From the NCBI GenBank assembly GCA_963710645.1, contig CAVQBD010000009.1:1550001-1614000 (forward strand): DNA of 64,000 nucleotides, read 5' to 3'. Below the pieces are notes generated by a model. That model searched no databases. It saw only the letters and a program-made list of their open reading frames with translations, and was not told the DNA's origin. This document shows positions 53,613 to 61,099 of this stretch, one piece after another. A program made the position numbers and the translations under genes. The DNA comes from FEB-10 sp963710645 (lineage in GTDB: Bacteria > Acidobacteriota > Thermoanaerobaculia > Thermoanaerobaculales > Sulfomarinibacteraceae). Each line of letters starts with the position of its first letter. Position 1 is the stretch's first letter.

Positions 53613-55577
53613 ATGACCGAACCCAAGGACATTTACCCGCCGAAGCCCCACATCGCCGAACGAGCCCACATCGGTTCGATGGCGGAGTACGAACGGCTCT
53701 ACCGTCTCTCTCTCGACGATCCCGAGTCCTTCTGGGGCAAGCAGGCGGAGCGGATCAGCTGGTTCCATCCTTGGAATGAGGTCTACGACCACGACTATGA
53801 CAACGTTGATTTCGGCTGGTTCCTTGGCGGGCGCCTGAACGCGTGCTTCAACTGTGTCGATCGCCATCTGAGCACCCGCGGCGACCAGGACGCCATCATC
53901 TGGGCCAAGGACGAGCCCGGCGAATACCAGCACATCAGCTACCGCCAGCTCAAGCACGAGGTCAGCCGGGTGGCCAACGTCCTCAAGGTCCACGGGGTGC
54001 GTCGCGGCGATCGGGTCTGCCTCTACATGCCCATGATCCCGGAGCTGGCCTACACCATGCTCGCGTGTGCGCGCATCGGCGCCGTCCATTCCATCGTCTT
54101 TGGTGGATTCAGCTCCGAGTCCATTCGGGACCGGATCCTCGATGCTGGCGCTCAGGTCGTGGTGACCGCCAACCAGGGTCTCCGAGGCGGGCGAGTGCTC
54201 CACCTCAAGGAGACCGTGGACCGCGCTGTGGACGGCCTCGATCTGGTCAAGACGGTGCTGGTGGCGCGGCGCACCGACGCCGAGGTGCCCATGAAACCCG
54301 GCCGGGATCACTGGCTCGACGAGGAGTGTCGGAAACAGCGCTCCACCTGCACCTATCAGTGGATGGGTTCGGAGGATCCGCTGTTCATCCTCTATACGTC
54401 GGGATCCACCGGCAAGCCCAAGGGGGTGCTCCACACCACCGGGGGCTACATGGTCTATGCCGCCATGACCCACGAGCTGGTCTTCGACTACCACCCCGGA
54501 GACATCTACTTCTGCGCAGCCGACATAGGCTGGATCACCGGCCACAGCTACATCATCTACGGACCGCTGGCCAACGGCGCCACCACAGTGATGTTCGAGT
54601 CGGTGCCCAACTACCCCGACGCGGGCCGCTATTGGCGGGTGGTGGACGACTTGGGGGTGAATATCTTCTACACCGCGCCCACTGCCATCCGCGCCATCAA
54701 CCGCGCTGGGGATGACCACGTCACAGGGTCTTCGCGGGAGTCATTGCGCATTCTGGGCACCGTGGGCGAGCCCATCAACCCGGACACCTGGCGCTGGTAC
54801 CACGATGTGGTGGGCGAGGGTCGGTGCGCCATCGTCGATACATGGTGGCAGACCGAGACCGGCGGCATCCTGATGACGCCATTGCCCGGGGTCACGCCGC
54901 TGAAGCCGGGATCGGCCACCCTCCCCTTCTTCGGGATCAAGCCGCTGGTTGTGGATGATGAGGGCGCGATCCTCTCCGGCGACGAGGTGACCGGCAATCT
55001 CTGTCTCGAACGAACCTGGCCGGGCCAGGCTCGAACCGTGTGGGGCGACCACGAGCGCTTTCACGAGACCTACTTCACCCAGTTCCCGGGGCTCTACTTC
55101 ACCGGTGACGGCTGTCGTCGCGACCGGGACGGCTACTACTGGATCACCGGCCGGGTGGACGATGTCATCAACGTGTCGGGCCACCGCATGGGCACCGCCG
55201 AGGTGGAGAGTGCGCTGGTTGCCCACGACGCGGTGGCCGAGGCTGCGGTTGTGGGTTTTCCCCATGACATCAAGGGACAGGGCATCTTCGCTTACGTCAT
55301 TCTCAACCTTTCCTCCGAGGGCGAAACCGAACCTAACGAGTTGGTGGGCGCCCTCAAGGAGCAGGTGCGTCACGTCATCGGTCCCATCGCCACACCCGAT
55401 GAGATTCTGATCGTGCCCGGGCTGCCCAAGACCCGCTCGGGCAAGATCATGCGCCGCATCCTGCGCAACATCGCCGCCGGCGAGTACACCGACATGGGTA
55501 ACATCACCACTCTGGCGGATCCCGAGATCGTCGACACACTCATCACCGCCCACAAGGAACTCGTTGCAGAGGACTAA
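53613..55577 (+). CDS. acs: Acetyl-coenzyme A synthetase
   Basis: 654-aa AMP-forming ligase that activates acetate to acetyl-CoA. ATP-binding loop LYTSGSTGKPKGV; ADIGWITGHSY; WWQTETGG; hinge and adenylate motifs GRVDDVINVSGHRMGTAEVESAL; C-terminal catalytic lysine region PKTRSGKIMRRIL, the usual acetylation site controlling the enzyme. The length and start (ATG 53613) match the family. It stands alone after the repeat island. Confidence 0.95.
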   Translation: MTEPKDIYPPKPHIAERAHIGSMAEYERLYRLSLDDPESFWGKQAERISWFHPWNEVYDHDYDNVDFGWFLGGRLNACFNCVDRHLSTRGDQDAIIWAKDEPGEYQHISYRQLKHEVSRVANVLKVHGVRRGDRVCLYMPMIPELAYTMLACARIGAVHSIVFGGFSSESIRDRILDAGAQVVVTANQGLRGGRVLHLKETVDRAVDGLDLVKTVLVARRTDAEVPMKPGRDHWLDEECRKQRSTCTYQWMGSEDPLFILYTSGSTGKPKGVLHTTGGYMVYAAMTHELVFDYHPGDIYFCAADIGWITGHSYIIYGPLANGATTVMFESVPNYPDAGRYWRVVDDLGVNIFYTAPTAIRAINRAGDDHVTGSSRESLRILGTVGEPINPDTWRWYHDVVGEGRCAIVDTWWQTETGGILMTPLPGVTPLKPGSATLPFFGIKPLVVDDEGAILSGDEVTGNLCLERTWPGQARTVWGDHERFHETYFTQFPGLYFTGDGCRRDRDGYYWITGRVDDVINVSGHRMGTAEVESALVAHDAVAEAAVVGFPHDIKGQGIFAYVILNLSSEGETEPNELVGALKEQVRHVIGPIATPDEILIVPGLPKTRSGKIMRRILRNIAAGEYTDMGNITTLADPEIVDTLITAHKELVAED

Positions 55578-55584
55578 AATAGTC

Positions 55585-55597
55585 GGTGCCAGGCACC
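55585..55597. repeat. GGTGCCAGGCACC palindrome
   Basis: Perfect odd palindrome, extended to 15 bp by flanking C and G, 8 bp after the acs stop. The same 13-mer occurs at 45264 and its core TGCCAGGCAC at 33169 and 33231. Confidence 0.7.
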
Positions 55598-55671
55598 GGC
55601 TCCCGCGTTCGGTTCGCCTCGCTGATCTCTGAGCTCTGCACTCTGGGCGGGAGGGGGCCGCGCCCTGCTCC

Positions 55672-55692
55672 CAGCACCCTACTGCCTACTGC
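55672..55692. repeat. Heptamer repeat (CAGCACC, CTACTGC x2)
   Basis: Short 7-nt-period tract in the acs to K+-channel spacer, using the same CTACTGC unit as at 53526. Confidence 0.7.
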
Positions 55693-55718
55693 CTCGACTC
55701 ATGTAAGATCATCCCACG

Positions 55719-56474
55719 ATGTCCGACCCGTCTCAGAGCCGCAGCTTCTTTGGCGCCCATCCCCACCGCAATATGTTCGTGGCCTTCCTGGTCATCCTCA
55801 TCGCGGCGGTGTTGTTACCCAAGGAAATCATCGGTGGCCGGCTCTACGACTTCATGGTGGCCGGCATCTTCATGGTGGCCCTGCTGGAGACCGCGAGAAC
55901 ACGTCGGAACAAGGTTGTGGCGCTGGCCATCGGCCTGCCGGCCATCGCCGCCCGTCTTTTCTTGTTGTACGCTGACGATTCCCGCGCCATCAACGGTTCG
56001 GTGCTCATGTTGAGCGCCATCTTCTTCGCCTACCTGATCTGGAATCTCCTCCGTGGTCTTTTTACGGGCGATCGCATCACCAGCGAGCGGGTCTTCGGTG
56101 CCCTCACGGCCTACCTGTGTATCGGGCTGCTGTTCGCTCTGATCTACGCCCATGTCCACTTCCGAGATCCCACCGCGTTCAGAATTCCCAACGAGCTTGT
56201 TGTGACCGCCAGCGATTCGGAAGCCCTGACCGTGCCGTCCTTTACCTACTTCAGTTTTGTGACCCTGACGACTCTGGGCTACGGCGATTTCGTACCCCTT
56301 TCCGAAAAGGCGCGCAGCCTGGCCTGGTTGGAGGCGATCATCGGACAGCTCTTTCTTGCGGTGTTGGTGGGCGGGCTGGTGGGGGTGTTCTTTGCCGAGG
56401 CAGCCAATCAAGCCGCTCAAGCCACCTTCAGAGACGGCCGGAAGGACGACACGAAGTCCTCGAAGGGCGAGTGA
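55719..56474 (+). CDS. Two-pore-helix type potassium channel protein
   Basis: 251-aa membrane protein with several N-terminal hydrophobic segments (about 15-120) and a C-terminal Ion_trans_2 unit: pore helix and selectivity filter TLTTLGYGDFVP, then a last helix AIIGQLFLAVLVGGLVGVFF. TLGYGD is the K+ filter sequence. No cytoplasmic RCK domain. The function of bacterial channels of this layout is K+ flux control; gating is unknown. Confidence 0.85.
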   Translation: MSDPSQSRSFFGAHPHRNMFVAFLVILIAAVLLPKEIIGGRLYDFMVAGIFMVALLETARTRRNKVVALAIGLPAIAARLFLLYADDSRAINGSVLMLSAIFFAYLIWNLLRGLFTGDRITSERVFGALTAYLCIGLLFALIYAHVHFRDPTAFRIPNELVVTASDSEALTVPSFTYFSFVTLTTLGYGDFVPLSEKARSLAWLEAIIGQLFLAVLVGGLVGVFFAEAANQAAQATFRDGRKDDTKSSKGE

Positions 56475-56503
56475 CCTGGTCCTTCTGACCTAAGATCAAC
56501 TCG

Positions 56504-56573
56504 GAGCCCCGAGCCCCGAGCCCCGAGCCCCGAGCCCCGAATTTCGAATTTCGAATTTCGAATTTCGAATTTT
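56504..56573. repeat. Nine to ten in-phase heptamers (GAGCCCC x5, GAATTTC x4)
   Basis: GAGCCCC five times (56504-56538) directly followed, in the same 7-nt phase, by GAATTTC four times (56539-56566) and GAATTTT. The clearest example of the heptad tracts in the window. It lies between convergent genes. Confidence 0.9.
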
Positions 56574-56585
56574 TCCATCATGAAC

Positions 56586-56616
56586 AAAGCCGCCCTCCGG
56601 GATGGAGGGCGGCTTT
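56586..56616. terminator. Bidirectional intrinsic terminator
   Basis: AAAGCCGCCCTCC - GGGAT - GGAGGGCGGCTTT, a 13-bp perfect stem with A/T ends, between the convergent K+-channel gene and the hypothetical exported protein gene. Confidence 0.85.
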
Positions 56617-56643
56617 AGGTTCTTGACCGAGATGTCCTGTGCC

Positions 56644-57339
56644 CTACTGCTTGTACTGGGCGTCGTGCTCTTTCTTGATGTCCTTCCACGTCTTTTTGAA
56701 CTCCTTCGCTTCCTCCTCGGTCAGGATCCGGAAGGGCACCTGCAACGCACTGCCGGCGAACTTCAAGTTGAGGTAGTGTTGGCCGGTCGTGATGCCGTCA
56801 GGGATGTGGAAGTAGACGCGGCCGACACAGGCCTTCTGCCAGTTGAGGTCCACCTGGTCGTATGCTAGACCGCGTCCTGGCTGCGAGATGTCGGTGAAGA
56901 AGCCGATTCGGCACGGGAGCGTCACGCTGGACGGGAAGTAGTTGATGGAGTCGTGGACCATGTTGGCCCGCGCGTCGAGGGCCCGGAGGTTCGCCTTGCT
57001 GAACTCCTCCTGGCTGGCCAGCGCGATGGTGGAACCGTCTGGCAGCTGGACCGAGATGTCGCCGCGTGTGATGGTCTGGTCCTTGACCCCTTGTCGCACG
57101 GTCAGGCCCAGATCGAGCAGCATCCACTTCTCCCCAACCGAGTCGTTGGCCACCCGGTAGCCCAGGGTGGCGAATCCTTCGTTGTTGTACGCCATCCTCA
57201 CGTACTGTCCAGTGAGTGTGAAGACCTCCGGCACCACCGGGCTTGGAGCCTTGATATCCTGGGCCGTGGCGACTGGCGCCCCCAAGCTGATCACGAGAAT
57301 GCTGATGACACCGAGCAGGCCGAGTTTTTTGGTTTCCAT
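56644..57339 (-). CDS. Exported hypothetical protein
   Basis: 231 aa from ATG 57339 (AAGGAC site 6 bp upstream; TTG 57345 also in frame). Signal peptide 1 to about 26 (GAPVATAQD). The mature part is mostly beta (FTLTGQYVRMAYNNEGFATLG, ISVQLPDGSTIALASQEEF, FHIPDGITTGQHYLNLKFAG), with two Cys residues about 24 apart that could form a disulfide. It ends in a charged helical tail (EEEAKEFKKTWKDIKKEHDAQYKQ). I do not recognise a family. A terminator follows 28 bp downstream. Confidence 0.75.
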   Translation of the reverse strand: METKKLGLLGVISILVISLGAPVATAQDIKAPSPVVPEVFTLTGQYVRMAYNNEGFATLGYRVANDSVGEKWMLLDLGLTVRQGVKDQTITRGDISVQLPDGSTIALASQEEFSKANLRALDARANMVHDSINYFPSSVTLPCRIGFFTDISQPGRGLAYDQVDLNWQKACVGRVYFHIPDGITTGQHYLNLKFAGSALQVPFRILTEEEAKEFKKTWKDIKKEHDAQYKQ

Positions 57340-57551
57340 ATCCAAGTCCTTTTTATGATTACCGTGAATCTGAGACCCGGTGCGTTTTTCAGCGGTCGGG
57401 TCAGGCGGTTACGATACACAATGGGATCATGAAGTGTACCAGTGCGCGACGTCCTCGGGGCCACCCGGCCATCCTGGATGTGATCGATACATCGGGAGAG
57501 CAATTGCCGACCCACCACCCCGCGAATCCACAGCGGTATATTGGTCTTGCG

Positions 57552-58970
57552 ATGCACGATCTCCCTCATGTCCAGGAAGCAGCGGATCGGCCGGGGATTT
57601 CAAACGTGACCGGGCTGGTAGTGGTTGTCGTCGGTTTCATGCTGTCAAGGGTCTACTTCTGGTGGCTCGGGGTTCGCTTCGAGACCTCGTCGCTCCAGTG
57701 GTACTGGCAGGTGCTCGACCCGCAGCTGCTGGCAACCAGGCTTGCGGAGAGCGTCTTCTTCTTGCACGCCCAGCCGCCGCTGTTCAATCTAATGGTGGGC
57801 GTCGGTCTCAAGCTGTCACCGGATCATGTCGGGCTGGTCTTCCACCTGGTGTATCTCGGTCTGGGACTCGTGCTGGCGGTGGTGATCTACCGGATGTTGA
57901 CCCGGTTCGGGCTGTCGCCGCTCATCGCCGCGGTGTTTGTTCTGCTCTACGCCACCTCGCCCAACTGGCTGATGTACGAGAACTGGCTGTTCTACGATTT
58001 TCCCAACGCAGTGCTCCTCGTCTTTGCCGGCGCGGCGTTGCTGGTTTTCAGTCGAACCTCATCGATTGGCTGGCTGGCCCTTTTCTTTGTCCTGCTCGCC
58101 GCGGTGGTCTGGACCCGTAGTCTTTTTCACCTGGTGTGGTTTGTGGGATGCGTGGGGCTCGTGATGGTGGCCAGACCGCGGCGCTGGCGTGCGATCGCCG
58201 CGGCTGCGGCGGTGCCGATTTTGTTGATCGTCGCGCTGTTTGCCAAAAACCTGGTGGTCTTCGACTTCTTTGGATCGAGTTCGTGGCTGGGGATGAGCCT
58301 CACCAGGCTCACCACGGCCGTGATGGATCCGCCGGAGCGCGGAGCATGGGTGGACGAGGGGCGATTGTCACGGGTGGCGTTGGTGCCGCCCTTCAGTCCC
58401 ATCGCGGTCTACGAGTCGGCGGGCGTGCCGGTGCCAGATTGCGGAATACCGGTCCTCGGCTGGCGGCTCAGATCCACCGGCGCGCCCAACTTCAACCACG
58501 CCGCCTACCTCCAGATCTCACGGATGAGCCTGGACGACGCCAAGGTGGTGATCCGGAGTCGGCCGGGTCTCTACCTGGGTTCGGTGGCTCGGTCGAGCGG
58601 TCGCTTCTTCTGGTCACCGGTCAACTACCCGCCCTTCCGCAACAATCTGGTGGCCACCGCCTCGACCTACAGGCTCTTCGAGTCCACGGTGAACCTGCCG
58701 CCAGTGGCGGCCATACTGGGGTTTCTCGCAGTGGCCTATGGTGGGATCCGGGGGTGGCGTTGGCTGCGCGGGTCGGGATCGGGTGACGACGCTTTCTTCG
58801 CTTTCTCCGTATTCACCATTACATGGGTCTTTTGTGTGAGCAGTTTGTTGGAGCTCGGTGAGAACTTCCGTTTCAGGTTCGCCGTGGAGCCGCTTGTGGT
58901 CGTCATCCTTGGCGCCATGGTTGCTGATTTGATGAGACGAAGGGGCAACGAAGAAGGCAGTGAGTCGTGA
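57552..58970 (+). CDS. Multi-pass membrane protein, GT-C glycosyltransferase-like
   Basis: 472 aa from ATG 57552 (an upstream ATG at 57429 is in frame but its segment is not membrane-like). About ten hydrophobic segments. An early luminal loop has acidic and aromatic residues (FETSSLQWYWQVLDPQLL, HAQPPLFNLMVG), and WLMYENWLFYDFPNAV lies later, resembling the PMT/ArnT or DUF2723 layout of lipid-linked sugar transferases. The donor and acceptor are not deducible. It is followed by a heptad tract and then the radical SAM gene in the same direction. Confidence 0.72.
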   Translation: MHDLPHVQEAADRPGISNVTGLVVVVVGFMLSRVYFWWLGVRFETSSLQWYWQVLDPQLLATRLAESVFFLHAQPPLFNLMVGVGLKLSPDHVGLVFHLVYLGLGLVLAVVIYRMLTRFGLSPLIAAVFVLLYATSPNWLMYENWLFYDFPNAVLLVFAGAALLVFSRTSSIGWLALFFVLLAAVVWTRSLFHLVWFVGCVGLVMVARPRRWRAIAAAAAVPILLIVALFAKNLVVFDFFGSSSWLGMSLTRLTTAVMDPPERGAWVDEGRLSRVALVPPFSPIAVYESAGVPVPDCGIPVLGWRLRSTGAPNFNHAAYLQISRMSLDDAKVVIRSRPGLYLGSVARSSGRFFWSPVNYPPFRNNLVATASTYRLFESTVNLPPVAAILGFLAVAYGGIRGWRWLRGSGSGDDAFFAFSVFTITWVFCVSSLLELGENFRFRFAVEPLVVVILGAMVADLMRRRGNEEGSES

Positions 58971-58977
58971 ATCGGAG

Positions 58978-59067
58978 TTTTGAGTGCTCAATTTTGAATG
59001 TTGAGTTTCCACCCAACCGTTTGGAAGCGGCCAGGAACAATTCAATACTGAGAATTGAGAATTCAAA
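58978..59067. repeat. Two degenerate heptad tracts (TTTTGAG type; ATTGAGA type)
   Basis: 58978-59105-type phase: TTTTGAG, TGCTCAA, TTTTGAA, TGTTGAG (58978-59005), then ATTCAAT, ACTGAGA, ATTGAGA, ATTCAAA (59040-59067). They lie in the spacer before the radical SAM gene. Confidence 0.65.
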
Positions 59068-59135
59068 ATTTCCGGCAGTCGTCCAACGAAATTAAAACGG
59101 CTGCACCAGACTCGGTTCATGAGGAGCGCCGCGCC

Positions 59136-60566
59136 ATGAAGGTATTGCTTGTCAACCCCGACTACGCCATCGAACGCTACATGGGCAAGCACTTCGGTAG
59201 GATGGGGTGGGTCATGCCGCCCATGGGTGTGCTCTACCTTGCAGCCCAACTCGAGCGTGACGGGATCGGCGTCAGGGTCTACGACGCCCAGGTGGAACAG
59301 CGGCCTCTCGCAGAGGTTTTGGGTGATTACAGCCCTCAGATCGTTGGAATCACCTGCGCCACCGCCCTGGTGGAGAGCACCTTTGCCGCGGCCAGGCTGG
59401 TGAAGGAGCACGACCCCTCGGCAGTGGTGTTGGCTGGTGGAGTCCACCCCACAGTGAGGCCTGAGGAAATGCTCCGCTGCGCCGATGTGGACATCGCGGT
59501 GCGCGGCGAAGGGATGATCAGCCAGGTGGAGATCGCCCGCGCCGTGGAAGGCGACGGAGATTTCACCCACATCAGGGGCATCAGCTACCGGCGCGACGGT
59601 GAGATCGTCCACAACCAGGCACGGCCGCTCGAGCAAAACGTGGATTCCTTCCCCTTCCCGGCTCGGCACCTGGTGCCCATGGACGTCTACCGCATGAGCC
59701 CGGATCTCAGCATTCGCAGGCCCTACGACATCGTGTTCGGGGCCTTTGGGTGTCCTTTCGACTGTGTCTTCTGCGCCGCGCAGGTGGTGATGGGGGGCAG
59801 CTTCAGAATGCGGTCCGTGGACAACATCATGGAGGAGATCGACCTGGTGGTGCGGGACTACCAGCCACGGTCACTGCTCATGGGCGACGACAACTTCGTC
59901 ATCTCCCCGGAACGCACCATGGAATTCTGCGAGAAGTACCGCGCGCGGGGATATCACCGGACGTTGCCCTGGCAGATCGCCACCCGGGTGGACTCGGTGG
60001 ATCCCGAGATCCTCCAGGCCCTGGCCGATGCCGGCTGCTATTTGGTGTCCTTCGGCATCGAAAGCGCCGTGCCGCGTTTGCTCGACACCGTGGAAAAAGG
60101 CGCGAGGCCCGATCAGGCGGAGGCGGCGGTGAGGTGGGCTAAGGAGGCGGGGCTCAAGGTGCGGGCCACCCTCATCCTGGGCTTGCCGGGGGAAACCCGT
60201 GCGGAGAGCCTCGAAACCATCGCCTTTGCCAAACGCCTTCCCATCGACCAGGTCCGCTTCGCACTGGCCACGCCCTATCCGGGGACCCGGCTGTGGGAGA
60301 TCGCCCTCGAGGAAGGCTCGCTTCGGGTGGATGACTGGATCGAGCTGAGCTCCATGGGCGGATACCGCGAAGGCGACATCGTCTACGTGCCCGAAGGCCG
60401 CGAATCTGAAGAGCTCAAGAAGCTCCAGCGGCAGGCCAACTTCTCTTTCTATTTTCGGCCCAAGATCATGCTCGGCTTTGCCACCCGAGTACGGTCATTG
60501 GAGGATGTGAGCGAGTACGTCCGCGGCGCCTGGGGTCTCTTGCGCGCCACTATCGCGCCGTATTGA
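59136..60566 (+). CDS. B12-binding-domain radical SAM enzyme
   Basis: 476 aa from ATG 59136, RBS GAGGAG. An N-terminal cobalamin-binding-like Rossmann domain (1 to about 140: VLLVNPDY, MPPMGVLYLAAQLE, VVLAGGVHPTVRPEEML, DIAVRGEGM) precedes a radical SAM core with the 4Fe-4S cysteines C206, C210 and C213 (CPFDCVFC). Later motifs include GDDNFVISPERTMEFC, YLVSFGIESA and ATLILGLPGETRAES. Such enzymes methylate or rearrange lipids, antibiotics or hopanoids. The GT-C-like neighbours suggest cell-envelope or lipid chemistry, but the substrate is unknown. Confidence 0.88.
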   Translation: MKVLLVNPDYAIERYMGKHFGRMGWVMPPMGVLYLAAQLERDGIGVRVYDAQVEQRPLAEVLGDYSPQIVGITCATALVESTFAAARLVKEHDPSAVVLAGGVHPTVRPEEMLRCADVDIAVRGEGMISQVEIARAVEGDGDFTHIRGISYRRDGEIVHNQARPLEQNVDSFPFPARHLVPMDVYRMSPDLSIRRPYDIVFGAFGCPFDCVFCAAQVVMGGSFRMRSVDNIMEEIDLVVRDYQPRSLLMGDDNFVISPERTMEFCEKYRARGYHRTLPWQIATRVDSVDPEILQALADAGCYLVSFGIESAVPRLLDTVEKGARPDQAEAAVRWAKEAGLKVRATLILGLPGETRAESLETIAFAKRLPIDQVRFALATPYPGTRLWEIALEEGSLRVDDWIELSSMGGYREGDIVYVPEGRESEELKKLQRQANFSFYFRPKIMLGFATRVRSLEDVSEYVRGAWGLLRATIAPY

Positions 60567-61099
60567 TATTCCACCGCCCACCCGTTGTTAGACCTTTAAC
60601 TTCAGGTTCATCCGGGGAATCGTGGGGTGGCGATTCTGCGCGCCCGTCTCCGTGCCCGGATTCAGGCGGCAGGGGCAGCGACGGCAATCAGGTACAGCGT
60701 CCGTGATCGGCGGCTGCGTCAGCGATCAGGGGCCGAGGCGGTGATCAGGTGGGATTGCCCCGGATTACGGTCGCTGTTCACCGATGCTGCCATCTGCCCC
60801 GGGCACCGGTTGCTGTCCCTGTCCCTGTCCCGGCCGCAGCCGACTGCCGCTGATCGCTGATAGCTATCGCAGACACTGGCGCCGGAATCCGGGCCCTTGC
60901 GTTCGCTTCGATTCACTGACTTCGACGCGCCCATCTCCCAACCGTGCTCCCCGAGGGAGCCCCCTCTGACGATATTTGGTACTCGTCGCGGCAAGCTGCC
61001 TGTTCGACCTCAACCCAAAATCGTCAGAGACGGCACGCCCGCCTGTCGCGCCCACGTCGCTCCGGGTGGGCGGGTGGTCTAGCCCCCAGATCCTAGCCC
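60567..61099. other. Non-coding spacer with R2 copy and hexamer run
   Basis: 533 bp between convergent genes with no credible gene. It includes a TGTCCC hexamer run (about 60810-60830), several CGGCAGCGACGG/GATCAGG-like low-complexity stretches between 60660 and 60860, and the full R2 copy c. No clear terminator was found for either flanking gene. Confidence 0.6.
60899..61040 (-). repeat. 142-bp dispersed element R2, full copy c
   Basis: Minus-strand copy. Its reverse complement matches 53169-53310 over the whole 142 bp without gaps. The long stem here reads CTCTGACGAT / ATCGTCAGAG, so a C-G pair in copy b is replaced by T-A at the paired positions. The inner hairpin is GGCA-GCT-TGCC. Confidence 0.85.
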
